The position numbers and the translations under genes are program-made. A model generated the notes under the pieces. It had not been told where the DNA came from, searched no databases, and saw only the letters and a program-made list of their open reading frames with translations. Positions 18,179-27,280 of a DNA stretch of 64,000 nt are shown here, piece by piece. This DNA is from Phycisphaerae bacterium (GTDB taxonomy: Bacteria > Planctomycetota > Phycisphaerae > JAJVII01), in assembly GCA_022072085.1 (NCBI GenBank), contig JAJVII010000004.1, positions 62,001 to 126,000 of the forward strand, read 5' to 3'. Positions within the stretch are counted from its first letter, which is position 1; each line of letters opens with the position of its first letter.

Positions 18179-20050
18179 ATGGCCCACTCCATCACCCAGG
18201 CCGACTGTTTCGCGCTGGTTCGCCCGGCGGTGGACGCCCACACGCTGGGGCTCAGCTCGGTCGAGCAACTGCTGCACGACTGCGGCCTGCGGACGTTGAT
18301 GGCCGACGCCGCCGTCTGCGAGGCGTTCAGCCGGCCGACCGAACCGGCCTGCGCGGCGCGGATCGACCAATGGATTCGCCGGCACCGGGTGACGGTCCTG
18401 GGCCTGAGCTACCGCCTGCGGCCCGTGGAGGGGGCGGACCTGATCGTCGCGGCCATCCACAGCCTGAAGGCCCGCAGGCTCCTGGCGGGCCAGGGCGGGC
18501 CGATCCGGGCCATCCACTTCGCCGGGCTGCCGGAGACCTGCGCCCTGGTCCGCCAGAGGTGCCCGGAAGTCGCCGGCGTCTTCGACGGCGATGAGACGCC
18601 GGCCGAGACCTTGCAGTCGCTGGGGATCAGGCCGGAGGCAATTCCGCGCGAGTTGGCCGAGGAGGCCGCCTATGACCAGGCCCGAATGGCCTTCGGGCGG
18701 GAGCTGATCGGCAAGGGGGGGCACATGGGCGTCCGCCCGGCCGACCGCGGCGGCTACGAGGACTTCGGCACGGATGCCGACACGGTGATTGCCCGGCTCA
18801 AGGACGGCGCCCGTCGCGGACGGGGGCCGCTCTACCGCGCCCATGTGGGGCCCTACCTGCCCGACCGCGACGAGGCGGTGCGGCAGTTTCTGGAATGGAC
18901 CGGCCGGCTGGCGTCGGCGGGATTCCTGGACGTCCTGTCGATCGGGACCTCGCAGTTGACCCAGTCGGATTTCGGGCAGGACTGGGGGGATCGCCCCAAC
19001 GGCGGCGGGGTGCCGCTGAACAGCCCCGAAGAGTTTGCCGCCGTCTGGCGGCGAGCCAGGCCGATGCTCGTGCGGACCTACGCCGGCACCCGGAACGTGC
19101 CGGAACTGGCCCGGATGTACGAGCAGACCATTCATATCGCCTGGCATGCCCTGTCGCTGTGGTGGTTCTGCCAGATCGACGGCCGGGGGCCCAACACGGT
19201 GCGCCAGAACCTTCTCGAACACGTCCGGACGCTCGGCTACATCGCCGCCACGGGAAAGCCGTTCGAGCCCAACCTGCCGCACCACTTCGCCTTCCGCGGC
19301 GCCGACGACGTGACCTACGTGGTCTCGGCGGTGCTGGCCGCCCGCGCCGCCAAGGCCGCCGGCGTCCGCTGGCTCATCCTTCAGAACATGCTCAACACGC
19401 CTAGGCCCACCTGGGGGGTGCAGGACCTAGCCAAGTCGCGCGCCTGCCTGGCGCTGGTCCGGGAACTGGAAGACTCCCGCTTCGGCGTGATCCTTCAGCC
19501 GCGGGGCGGGTTGGACTACTTCTCGACGGATCTGGACAAGGCCCGAGCCCAACTGGCCGCCGTCGCCGCCCTGATGGACGACATCGAGCCCCACGATCCT
19601 TCCAGCCCGCCCATCATCCACGTTGTCAGCTACTCGGAGGCCTCGCACCTGGCTGACCCGGACGTCGTCAACGAGAGCATCCAGATCACCGCCCACGCCC
19701 TGGCCGAGTATCGCCGGCTGCGGTCGGCAGGCCAGATCGCCGACATGGCCGATCACCCTGAAGTCCGGGCACGCACCGGGGAACTGCTGGCCGAGGCCCG
19801 CACCGTCCTGGGCGCCATCGAGTCGGCGGTGCCCCAGCCGCACTCGCCCGACGGGCTCTACCGCATCTTCGCCGACGGCTACCTGCCGGTTCCCTACCTG
19901 TGGGAAGGCCGGGACGAATTCCGCCGCGCCGTCTCCTGGAAGACCCGCCTGATCCGCGGCTCGGTGAAAGTGGTCGATGCGCAAGGCCGCCCCATCCCCG
20001 TGGCCGACCGCATGCGCCAGCTTGCCCTGGGCTTGGCCGAGGCGCGGTGA
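18179..20050 (+). CDS. Cobalamin-binding domain fused to a glutamate-mutase-epsilon-like barrel
   Basis: The 623-residue protein starts with what looks like a B12-binding domain. DAHTLG at residues 19-24 fits the DxHxxG lower-ligand motif (His21), and LGLSYRL at 74-80 fits the SxL motif. Residues about 160-620 resemble the catalytic barrel of glutamate mutase epsilon (MutE/GlmE). The resemblance is clearest in the C-terminal segment IFADGYLPVPYLWEGRDEF and the following PVADRMR. Glutamate mutase has the two parts on separate chains; here they are fused, B12 domain first. It starts three bases after the EIIA-opine dehydrogenase gene and is surely co-transcribed. I infer a B12-dependent isomerase acting on the same metabolite. 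The family call is by eye. Confidence 0.65.
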   Translation: MAHSITQADCFALVRPAVDAHTLGLSSVEQLLHDCGLRTLMADAAVCEAFSRPTEPACAARIDQWIRRHRVTVLGLSYRLRPVEGADLIVAAIHSLKARRLLAGQGGPIRAIHFAGLPETCALVRQRCPEVAGVFDGDETPAETLQSLGIRPEAIPRELAEEAAYDQARMAFGRELIGKGGHMGVRPADRGGYEDFGTDADTVIARLKDGARRGRGPLYRAHVGPYLPDRDEAVRQFLEWTGRLASAGFLDVLSIGTSQLTQSDFGQDWGDRPNGGGVPLNSPEEFAAVWRRARPMLVRTYAGTRNVPELARMYEQTIHIAWHALSLWWFCQIDGRGPNTVRQNLLEHVRTLGYIAATGKPFEPNLPHHFAFRGADDVTYVVSAVLAARAAKAAGVRWLILQNMLNTPRPTWGVQDLAKSRACLALVRELEDSRFGVILQPRGGLDYFSTDLDKARAQLAAVAALMDDIEPHDPSSPPIIHVVSYSEASHLADPDVVNESIQITAHALAEYRRLRSAGQIADMADHPEVRARTGELLAEARTVLGAIESAVPQPHSPDGLYRIFADGYLPVPYLWEGRDEFRRAVSWKTRLIRGSVKVVDAQGRPIPVADRMRQLALGLAEAR

Positions 20051-20095
20051 GCGGGGCCTGCCCGCCTGCCTCCGACGAGGGTTCCCCAACGCAAA

Positions 20096-20121
20096 GAGGC
20101 CCAACCGTCGGGCTGGGCCTC
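20096..20121. terminator. Hairpin between the B12-mutase gene and the 27-residue ORF
   Basis: An 8-bp stem (20096-20103 with 20114-20121) is followed on the minus strand by TTT, so it fits best as the terminator of the small minus-strand gene. It may also end the plus-strand operon. Confidence 0.5.
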
Positions 20122-20146
20122 GTGGACGCCGGTTCATTTCTCGCGT

Positions 20147-20230
20147 TCAGCCGCCGAAAAACCAGGTGGTGAGCACCAGGGTGGCGATGACGATGACGGC
20201 GGCCAGGGCATACTGCTTGACGAACTCCAT
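20147..20230 (-). CDS. 27-residue single-pass membrane peptide
   Basis: A short frame starts at the ATG at 20230, six bases after a near-perfect AAGGAGG site, and ends at 20147. The product begins MEFVKQY, followed by about 17 hydrophobic residues and a C-terminal WFFGG. It has one strand-spanning helix and nothing else. A hairpin lies just past its stop. The strong ribosome binding site, the hydrophobic composition and the terminator support a real small gene. The function is unknown. Confidence 0.55.
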   Translation of the reverse strand: MEFVKQYALAAVIVIATLVLTTWFFGG

Positions 20231-20303
20231 CGCGTTCCTCCTTGCGGGCGTTGAGCCGCTACGGAGAGTTAAACGCATGGGGTCGCCGTTTGTTTCAACA
20301 AAA

Positions 20304-20951
20304 TCAATCGAGCATGCGAAGCAGTTGGTCCGGGCGGGAAATAACGGCCCGGGCCCCGGCGTCGCGGAGTTCGGCCTCGTCGCGGAAGCCCCAGAGCACC
20401 CCGACGCCGAACATGCCGGCGGCTGACGCCGTCTTCATGTCGATCCAGGTGTCGCCGAGGTAGAGGCAGTCGGCCGGTGCGACGCCGAGCGTCTCGGCGA
20501 TGGCCAGCGCGTGCCGCGGGTCCGGCTTGTGGACTCCGTCGGGCCCGACGCCGCGGATGACGGCGAACGGCCAGCGGGCCAGGAGCCTCCTGCCCATGTC
20601 AGCCGTCGCGTCGTGCGGCTTGTTGGAGAGCACCGCCAGCGACAGGCCGCGGGCCGCGAGGGCGTCGAGCATCTCCGGCACGCCGTCGTAGAGGCGGGTC
20701 TTGTCGTACATGTGCCCGGCGTATCTCGCCCGCATGCGGGGCAGGGCGTCGTCGGCCAACCCCTCTCGCCCCTCGCCCAGGGCCCGTGTGATCAGCGTGC
20801 GGGCCCCCTCGCCGACGAAGTAGCGGTAGGCGTCCACGGGATGCGTCGGCAGCCCCATCTCCGCCAGCACGAAGTTGGTCGCGTCAGCCAGGTCTGCCAG
20901 CGTGTCAGCCAGCGTCCCGTCGAGGTCGAAGATCACTGCTTTGAAAGACAT
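20304..20951 (-). CDS. gph: HAD-family phosphoglycolate phosphatase-like hydrolase
   Basis: The 215-residue protein has the four HAD motifs. They are FDLDGTL with the nucleophile Asp near residue 9, the serine in VLSNK, the lysine in HKPDPRH, and GDTWIDMKTA. A helical cap between motifs I and II is typical of phosphoglycolate phosphatase, which clears 2-phosphoglycolate from DNA repair and oxygenase activity. The ATG at 20951 is chosen over a GTG at 20966; neither has a strong ribosome binding site. Substrate specificity within the Gph/PgmB group cannot be proven from sequence. Confidence 0.85.
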   Translation of the reverse strand: MSFKAVIFDLDGTLADTLADLADATNFVLAEMGLPTHPVDAYRYFVGEGARTLITRALGEGREGLADDALPRMRARYAGHMYDKTRLYDGVPEMLDALAARGLSLAVLSNKPHDATADMGRRLLARWPFAVIRGVGPDGVHKPDPRHALAIAETLGVAPADCLYLGDTWIDMKTASAAGMFGVGVLWGFRDEAELRDAGARAVISRPDQLLRMLD

Positions 20952-20960
20952 AGAGACATT

Positions 20961-20990
20961 GCCCACGAAGGACCACGAAGAACCACGAAG
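20961..20990 (+). repeat. Left inverted arm (CCACGAAG words) flanking the nuclease-like gene
   Basis: This 30-base arm is made of three CCACGAAG units. It matches the reverse complement of 21500-21529 at 27 of 30 positions. Together the two arms bracket the small gene at 21040-21489. The arm is also ten bases upstream of gph. Confidence 0.75.
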
Positions 20991-21039
20991 AGAACCGGCC
21001 GCTGAGACGCGGAGGCGCTGAGAAGATTGCTGTCAGCAG

Positions 21040-21489
21040 TCATGCGACGTCGGAAGATGTTATCTCCCGAACTCTTCTCTCCACCGGGTCGATTTCAAGA
21101 ATCTTCACCCCGTTCAGCAGATGTCGGTTCGTGCGATAGTAGTAGACCGCGAGGGATTCACCTGTCCTGGGTCGAATGTCCTTCAACATGGCCACGAAGC
21201 GGATGCCTTTCGCGGGCAGGTGTGAAAGATAGAAGACCGCCTCATTGACGCAGGTCATCTTCGCGCTGGGAACATTCCCGGACTCCGTCCATGTGTAGCT
21301 CTTGGCCTCCCCCACGTACTTACGATCGCCTGAAGCCAGGTCGAACCGGTGGTACTTAGGAGGATTTCCAATGGGCAGAGAGACTTCGCTCTCCAAGGCG
21401 AGCTTCCAATGTTCTCCAAGCACGTTGGCAGCGAGTTGCCGGAATGCATTGCCGCGTCCGGAATTCTCGCTATTCTTCCTGCTTGCCAT
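21040..21489 (-). CDS. Hypothetical protein with PD-(D/E)XK nuclease-like motif
   Basis: The 149-residue product has a candidate PD-(D/E)XK core: an acidic residue near 34, then Asp50 in FDLASGD, and Glu61-Ala-Lys63 in YVGEAKSYTW. The spacing fits restriction-like nucleases, but no partner methylase or mobile gene is near. The ATG at 21489 has a GGGAGA site. The gene is bracketed by 30-base inverted arms (20961-20990 and 21500-21529). Its base composition and codon use look slightly less GC-rich than rho and gph, which would fit acquisition. It could be a DNA-repair or defence nuclease; this is inference. Confidence 0.5.
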   Translation of the reverse strand: MASRKNSENSGRGNAFRQLAANVLGEHWKLALESEVSLPIGNPPKYHRFDLASGDRKYVGEAKSYTWTESGNVPSAKMTCVNEAVFYLSHLPAKGIRFVAMLKDIRPRTGESLAVYYYRTNRHLLNGVKILEIDPVERRVREITSSDVA

Positions 21490-21499
21490 CCCCTTCTCC

Positions 21500-21529
21500 C
21501 TTGGTGGTCCTTCGTGGCCCTTCGTGGGC
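21500..21529 (-). repeat. Right inverted arm (CTTCGTGG words) flanking the nuclease-like gene
   Basis: This is the inverted partner of 20961-20990, with three mismatches in 30. It lies between the nuclease-like gene start (21489) and the rho stop (21539), so it is also in the 3' tail of rho. Confidence 0.75.
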
Positions 21530-21538
21530 GAACTCGGC

Positions 21539-23056
<1,518 letters not shown>

Positions 23057-23133
23057 AACTCGCTCCTTGCGTGTGAAACTCAAACGGCCTGTCTTTGCTG
23101 CCCTTGTGTGTCGGGTCGATGGCCGGGCGCCGT

Positions 23134-23805
23134 TCACCCGGGCCGATCCGGGGCCGCGCGGCCCCGGGATGTCTGCTTCAGTATCTCTTCCAGCGTCCGG
23201 GCCACCTGCCGTTGCAGGTCCGCCAGGTCGCCGTCGTTGCGGACCACCCAGCCGCAGCGCCGCCGCTTCTCGGCCAGGTCCATCTGGTGCCCCTGCCGGG
23301 CGGCCAGGTCGTCGGCCGACCAGCCGCGGCTGGAGGCCACGCGCTGTTGACGCAGCGCCTCGGACGCCTCCACGAACACCAGCGCGTCGCACTCGCCGTC
23401 CACGCCGGCCTCGAACAGCAGCGGCGTGTCCAGCACGAACGCGACGATCGAATCGTCGCCAGCCAGTTCCGCCAGCGTCGCCCGCCGCATCGCGTGGACG
23501 CGCGGATGGATCAACCGATTCAACCCGTCGACCAGGTCCGGCCGACCGAACACCCGCCGGGCGATCAGCCGACGGGCCTGCGGGTCGGCGGTGTCCAGGT
23601 CGGGCATCTCCAGCAGTCGGCGGACGGCGTCAGCCACCTCCGGCTGCCGCAGCACCGCGTGGGCGTCGGCGTCGCTGTCGATGACGCGGCATCCCAGCCG
23701 GGCGAACTCGCGGGCAACCGTGCTCTTGCCCGCCCCGATCCCGCCGGCCACGCCAATGACCGGCTTGGGAATTTTCGATCTTCGATTTTCGATTTGAGAT
23801 TCCAC
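23134..23805 (-). CDS. coaE: Dephospho-CoA kinase
   Basis: This enzyme catalyses the final step of coenzyme A synthesis, phosphorylating the 3'-hydroxyl of dephospho-CoA. The P-loop [13 protein letters not shown], the [10 protein letters not shown] segment, the HPRV lid region and [11 protein letters not shown] are all present. The start is uncertain. The family normally begins only two or three residues before the P-loop, but no ATG is there. The GTG at 23805 adds about a dozen residues ([11 protein letters not shown]) that are encoded by one arm of the inverted-word repeat at 23768-23883. Either the repeat supplies the N terminus or a non-standard start closer in is used. Confidence 0.9.
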   Translation of the reverse strand: MESQIENRRSKIPKPVIGVAGGIGAGKSTVAREFARLGCRVIDSDADAHAVLRQPEVADAVRRLLEMPDLDTADPQARRLIARRVFGRPDLVDGLNRLIHPRVHAMRRATLAELAGDDSIVAFVLDTPLLFEAGVDGECDALVFVEASEALRQQRVASSRGWSADDLAARQGHQMDLAEKRRRCGWVVRNDGDLADLQRQVARTLEEILKQTSRGRAAPDRPG

Positions 23806-23883
23806 TGCTCGGTGCGCCTCACTCCGGATGGGCCGTTTCCGGCTCTTCCAATCTAGAATCTCGAATCTCAAATCTGCAATTCA
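23768..23883. repeat. Inverted arms of GATTTCGA words between polA and coaE
   Basis: The left arm (about 23768-23803) and right arm (about 23846-23883) are imperfect inverted copies of a reiterated GATTTCGA/GATTTGAGATTC word. The right arm overlaps the polA stop codon and the left arm runs into the presumed coaE start. Confidence 0.75.
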
Positions 23884-26580
23884 CTTTGCTTCCAGCCAGC
23901 TCCTGCCCGTCGCGATGTCCACCTTCAGCGGGACGTTCAGGTCGATTGCCCCGCTCATCAGCTCGCGGATCATGCCGGCGTGCCCGTCGGCGCCCTTGGC
24001 CGGCAGTTCGAAGACCAGCTCGTCGTGCACCTGGATCAGCATCTTCACCGGCAGTTTGTCGCGATGAATCCGCCGATGGATGTCGATCATGGCCCGCTTG
24101 ATGAGGTCGGCCGCCGAGCCCTGCACGACGGTGTTGACCGCCAGCCGCTCTGCCAGTTGCCGCTGCATGCGGTTGCGGCTGTCGATGTCCGGAATGCGGC
24201 GGCGGCGGCCGAGGATCGTCGTGACGAACCCGTCCTTCCTGGCCTGTTCGATGCAACCGTCCATGAAGCTGCGGATGGTCGCGTATTTCGCGAAGTAGGC
24301 GTCGATGAAGGCGGCGGCGTCGGACTGGGGGATTCCCAGACCCTTGGCCAGACCGAACGGCGTCTGGCCGTAGATGATCCCGAAGTTGACGGCCTTGGCC
24401 CGACGGCGCTGCTCAGCCGACACCCGGTCGATCGGCACGTCGAAGACCTGGGCCGCGACGAAACTGTGGATGTCCTGGTCCTGCTCGAAGGCCTGCGAAA
24501 GCGCCGGGTCCCCGCTGAGATGGGCCAGCACCCGCAGTTCGACCTGCGAGTAGTCCGCCGTCAACATGAGGTTATCGGCAGAACCGGGCACGAACGCGCG
24601 TCGAATCTGCCGCCCGATTTCCGTGCGGACCGGGATATTCTGGAGGTTGGGATCGTGGCAGGCGAGTCGCCCCGTCGCCGCCCGCGTCTGGGCGAAGTCG
24701 GGATGCACTCGGCCGGTCTTCGGGTTGACCAGCTTGGGCAGGGCGTCCACGTAGGTGCTCTTGAGCTTGACGAGCTGGCGATAGTCCAGGACCAGTTGCG
24801 GGACGGCGTGCTTGCCCGCCAGTTCCTCAAGGACTTCGCTGTCGGTCGAGTAGCCGGTCTTGGTCTTCTTGCCGGGCGGCAGCTTCAGCCGATCGAACAG
24901 CACTTCGGCCAACTGCTTCGTCGAGTCGATGTTGAAGGGCCCGCCCGCGGCCTCGTGAATCCGTCGGGCCAGGTCGGCGGCCTTGGACTCCATTTCCTCG
25001 CTCATCTGCGCGAGCAACTTCGTGTCCAGGGCGACGCCGTGGGCCTCCATCCCCGCGAGCACTTCGATCAGCGGCATCTCCAGGTCGGCCAGCAGCCCGT
25101 CCAGGCCGGCCTCGCTCACCTGCGGGGCCAGCTTGCGGTAAAGCCGCCAGGTGACATCGGCGTCCTCGGCGGCGTATTGGCTGATCCGGTCCAGCGGGAC
25201 GTCCCGCATGGAAATCTGGTCCTTGCCCTTGCCGATCAGCTCGGTGATGGGAATCGTCCTGTGGCCCAGCTCGGACTCGGCGAGCGTGTCCAGCTTGTGG
25301 TCGCGCCGCTCGGGGTCCAGCAGGTAGCTGGCCAGCATCGTGTCGAACCGCAGGCCCTGCATCTGCACGCCGGCCTGGCGGAGGATCGCGTAGTCGTACT
25401 TGAGGTGATGGCCGACCTTGCCGATGGCGGCGTCGGTCAGCGCGGGCGAGAGCTTCTTCAGCGTCGCCGCGACCGGCAGACCCACGCCCCCGCCGCCGGG
25501 CGAGAGGACCGGCACGTAGTGGCCCACGCCGTCGGCGAACGAGAAGCTCAGGCCGACCAGCTCGGCCCGCATCGCGTCCAGGCCCGTCGTCTCGGTGTCG
25601 ACCGCGAAGGCTTTCTGTCGACCGAGGTCGGCAGCCAGCCGTTCCAGGGCCTCGTTGCTGTCGACGCAGTGATACTCCTGGTCGTCGGCGGTCTGGAGGC
25701 GGGTTTCGGCTTCGGCGCCGGCGGCGTCGGCGATCGAGAGCTGCTCGACAAGTCGGCGGAAGCCGAGTTCGTTGAACAGGGCCGCGAGCTTGTCTTTGTC
25801 GCGGGCAGCCGGGGCCAGATCGTCGGGCCCGAAGTCGAGTCTCACGTCGTCCTTGAGTCTTACAAGCTGGGCTGACAGCTTGAGCGTGTCGCGGCTGGCG
25901 CGGATCTTCTCGCCCACCTTGCCCTTGATCTGATCGACGTGGGCCAGCAGGTTGGCCAGCGTGTCGAACTCAGCCAGCAGCTTGGCGGCCGTCTTGGGTC
26001 CCACGCCCGGCACGCCGGGGACGTTGTCCACCGAGTCGCCGGTGAGGGTCTGGATGTCGACCGCCTGGTCGGGCCGGTAGCCCTTCTCCGCGAGCAGAAT
26101 CGCGGCGTCAATCTCGCGGTCCTTCTTTGCGTCGTACATCACCACGCCATCGCCGATGAGTTGTTCGAGGTCCTTGTCGCGCGAGACGATGACCACCTTG
26201 TAGCCGGCTTGCCGGCCCAGCCGGGCCAGCGTGGCGATGACGTCGTCGGCCTCGAATCCGGGCTCGGTGATCGGCCTCAGGCCCATGGCGGCGACGACCT
26301 GGCGCGACCGCTGGACCTGGGCGGGCAGGTCGTCGGGGGTCTTGTCGCGGTTGGCTTTGTAATCGGGGAAGATTTCGTTGCGGAAGACCGGCCCGGGCGG
26401 ATCGTAGACGACGGCCAACGCATCAGGTCTGCGGTCGCGCAGCAGCGCGAGCAGGGTGGACGTGAAGCCGAACACGGCGTTGGTCGGTTCGCCGCTGGGG
26501 CTGCTCATGCCGGGCAACGCATAGTAGCTAGCGAAGATGTGGGCGTGAGCGTCAACGATGTAGAGTGTCTTATCGGACAT
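23881..26580 (-). CDS. polA: DNA polymerase I
   Basis: The 899-residue protein has the complete three-domain arrangement for gap filling and Okazaki-fragment repair. The N-terminal 5'-3' exonuclease has VYDPPGPVFRNE, ADDVIATLA and the SVDNVPGVPGVGPKTA helix-hairpin-helix. A 3'-5' exonuclease follows, with the proofreading DTE in AVDTETTGLD intact. The polymerase domain has motif A TADYSQVELRVLAHLS, motif B RRAKAVNFGIIYG and motif C QVHDELVFE. The retained DTE motif means proofreading is likely active, unlike in Taq polymerase. The stop codon lies inside the repeat at 23768-23883. Confidence 0.97.
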   Translation of the reverse strand: MSDKTLYIVDAHAHIFASYYALPGMSSPSGEPTNAVFGFTSTLLALLRDRRPDALAVVYDPPGPVFRNEIFPDYKANRDKTPDDLPAQVQRSRQVVAAMGLRPITEPGFEADDVIATLARLGRQAGYKVVIVSRDKDLEQLIGDGVVMYDAKKDREIDAAILLAEKGYRPDQAVDIQTLTGDSVDNVPGVPGVGPKTAAKLLAEFDTLANLLAHVDQIKGKVGEKIRASRDTLKLSAQLVRLKDDVRLDFGPDDLAPAARDKDKLAALFNELGFRRLVEQLSIADAAGAEAETRLQTADDQEYHCVDSNEALERLAADLGRQKAFAVDTETTGLDAMRAELVGLSFSFADGVGHYVPVLSPGGGGVGLPVAATLKKLSPALTDAAIGKVGHHLKYDYAILRQAGVQMQGLRFDTMLASYLLDPERRDHKLDTLAESELGHRTIPITELIGKGKDQISMRDVPLDRISQYAAEDADVTWRLYRKLAPQVSEAGLDGLLADLEMPLIEVLAGMEAHGVALDTKLLAQMSEEMESKAADLARRIHEAAGGPFNIDSTKQLAEVLFDRLKLPPGKKTKTGYSTDSEVLEELAGKHAVPQLVLDYRQLVKLKSTYVDALPKLVNPKTGRVHPDFAQTRAATGRLACHDPNLQNIPVRTEIGRQIRRAFVPGSADNLMLTADYSQVELRVLAHLSGDPALSQAFEQDQDIHSFVAAQVFDVPIDRVSAEQRRRAKAVNFGIIYGQTPFGLAKGLGIPQSDAAAFIDAYFAKYATIRSFMDGCIEQARKDGFVTTILGRRRRIPDIDSRNRMQRQLAERLAVNTVVQGSAADLIKRAMIDIHRRIHRDKLPVKMLIQVHDELVFELPAKGADGHAGMIRELMSGAIDLNVPLKVDIATGRSWLEAK

Positions 26581-27280
26581 CGAACTCTGCGTCCGGAGGC
26601 GTCGGGGGGGTCCCGGTCGGAGGACCAGGACCGCGGCGACCGGTCAAACGGGCTGGGCCGATGGTCGGCCCGGAACCGGAAAATGAACGCGTTGAAGGCC
26701 CGCCGAGGCGGCGGGTCGCTCTCCAACTCGTTCTAAGGCTGGTGCTGCACTGCGCTTCGCTGCGTGCTGTCTGTGTGTCAGGTGGTCGCTGACCGCTTCA
26801 GGTCAAAACAAACCGATCATCCCATCGGTCAGGCACCGGGTTGTGATCAGGAATATCTAAAACTGAAGGCGTCCGCCGATGATCGACAGGCAACATCGGT
26901 GAGCACGACTGTGGAAATCTAGTCATTCGGCGGGGCGTTGTCAAGGGAATCCCGGGCCATTTGCTGGGGCGGGCGGATGCGTCGAAACGGTTCGGATTGC
27001 TGAAGCTGCCGGCCCGGGCGCCACGCAGCCGGTCGCCCGCGCGGCGTCGCGAGTCGGCGGCGATGCCTCTATCCGGCGTGTGCAAGGCAGTTTAGGGTTG
27101 ACTTCGCCCGGTGCGCCACGTCATATTACAGGGACGGGCGCCAGCGCGACCTCGGTGCAGGCCAGCCGATTCTCGAAACGGTTTACCGGCCTCATCAAAT
27201 AGATACAATCTGCCCGCCACCGATCGGGCGCCCTGGGATGGTGATTTAGTCCGACCCGGCAACGTGGAGGAAGTCAGGTT
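26581..27280. other. 700-base intergenic region upstream of polA and the coiled-coil gene
   Basis: No gene with good codon structure or start was found here. The region holds the divergent control sequences of polA (minus) and the gene at 27281 (plus). One candidate plus-strand promoter is TTGACT (27098-27103) with CATATT (27122-27127); another is listed at 27182-27209. Several short inverted and direct repeats occur around 26735-26830. A small RNA cannot be excluded, but none was recognised. Confidence 0.4.
27182..27209 (+). promoter_or_regulatory. Predicted promoter of the coiled-coil gene
   Basis: A TTTACC -35 (27182-27187) and a TACAAT -10 (27204-27209) are separated by 16 bases, about 70 bases upstream of the start at 27281, which has a GGAGG site. 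Confidence 0.45.

Noticed and set aside
16319-19285. A long minus-strand extension of the VIT-vWA frame
   Set aside because: It has no family motifs and lies antisense to the EIIA-opine dehydrogenase and B12 genes. The real start at 16318 has a signal peptide and an AGGAGA site.
26798-27085. A 95-residue minus-strand open frame upstream of polA
   Set aside because: It has no ribosome binding site, no recognised motif and irregular codon use.
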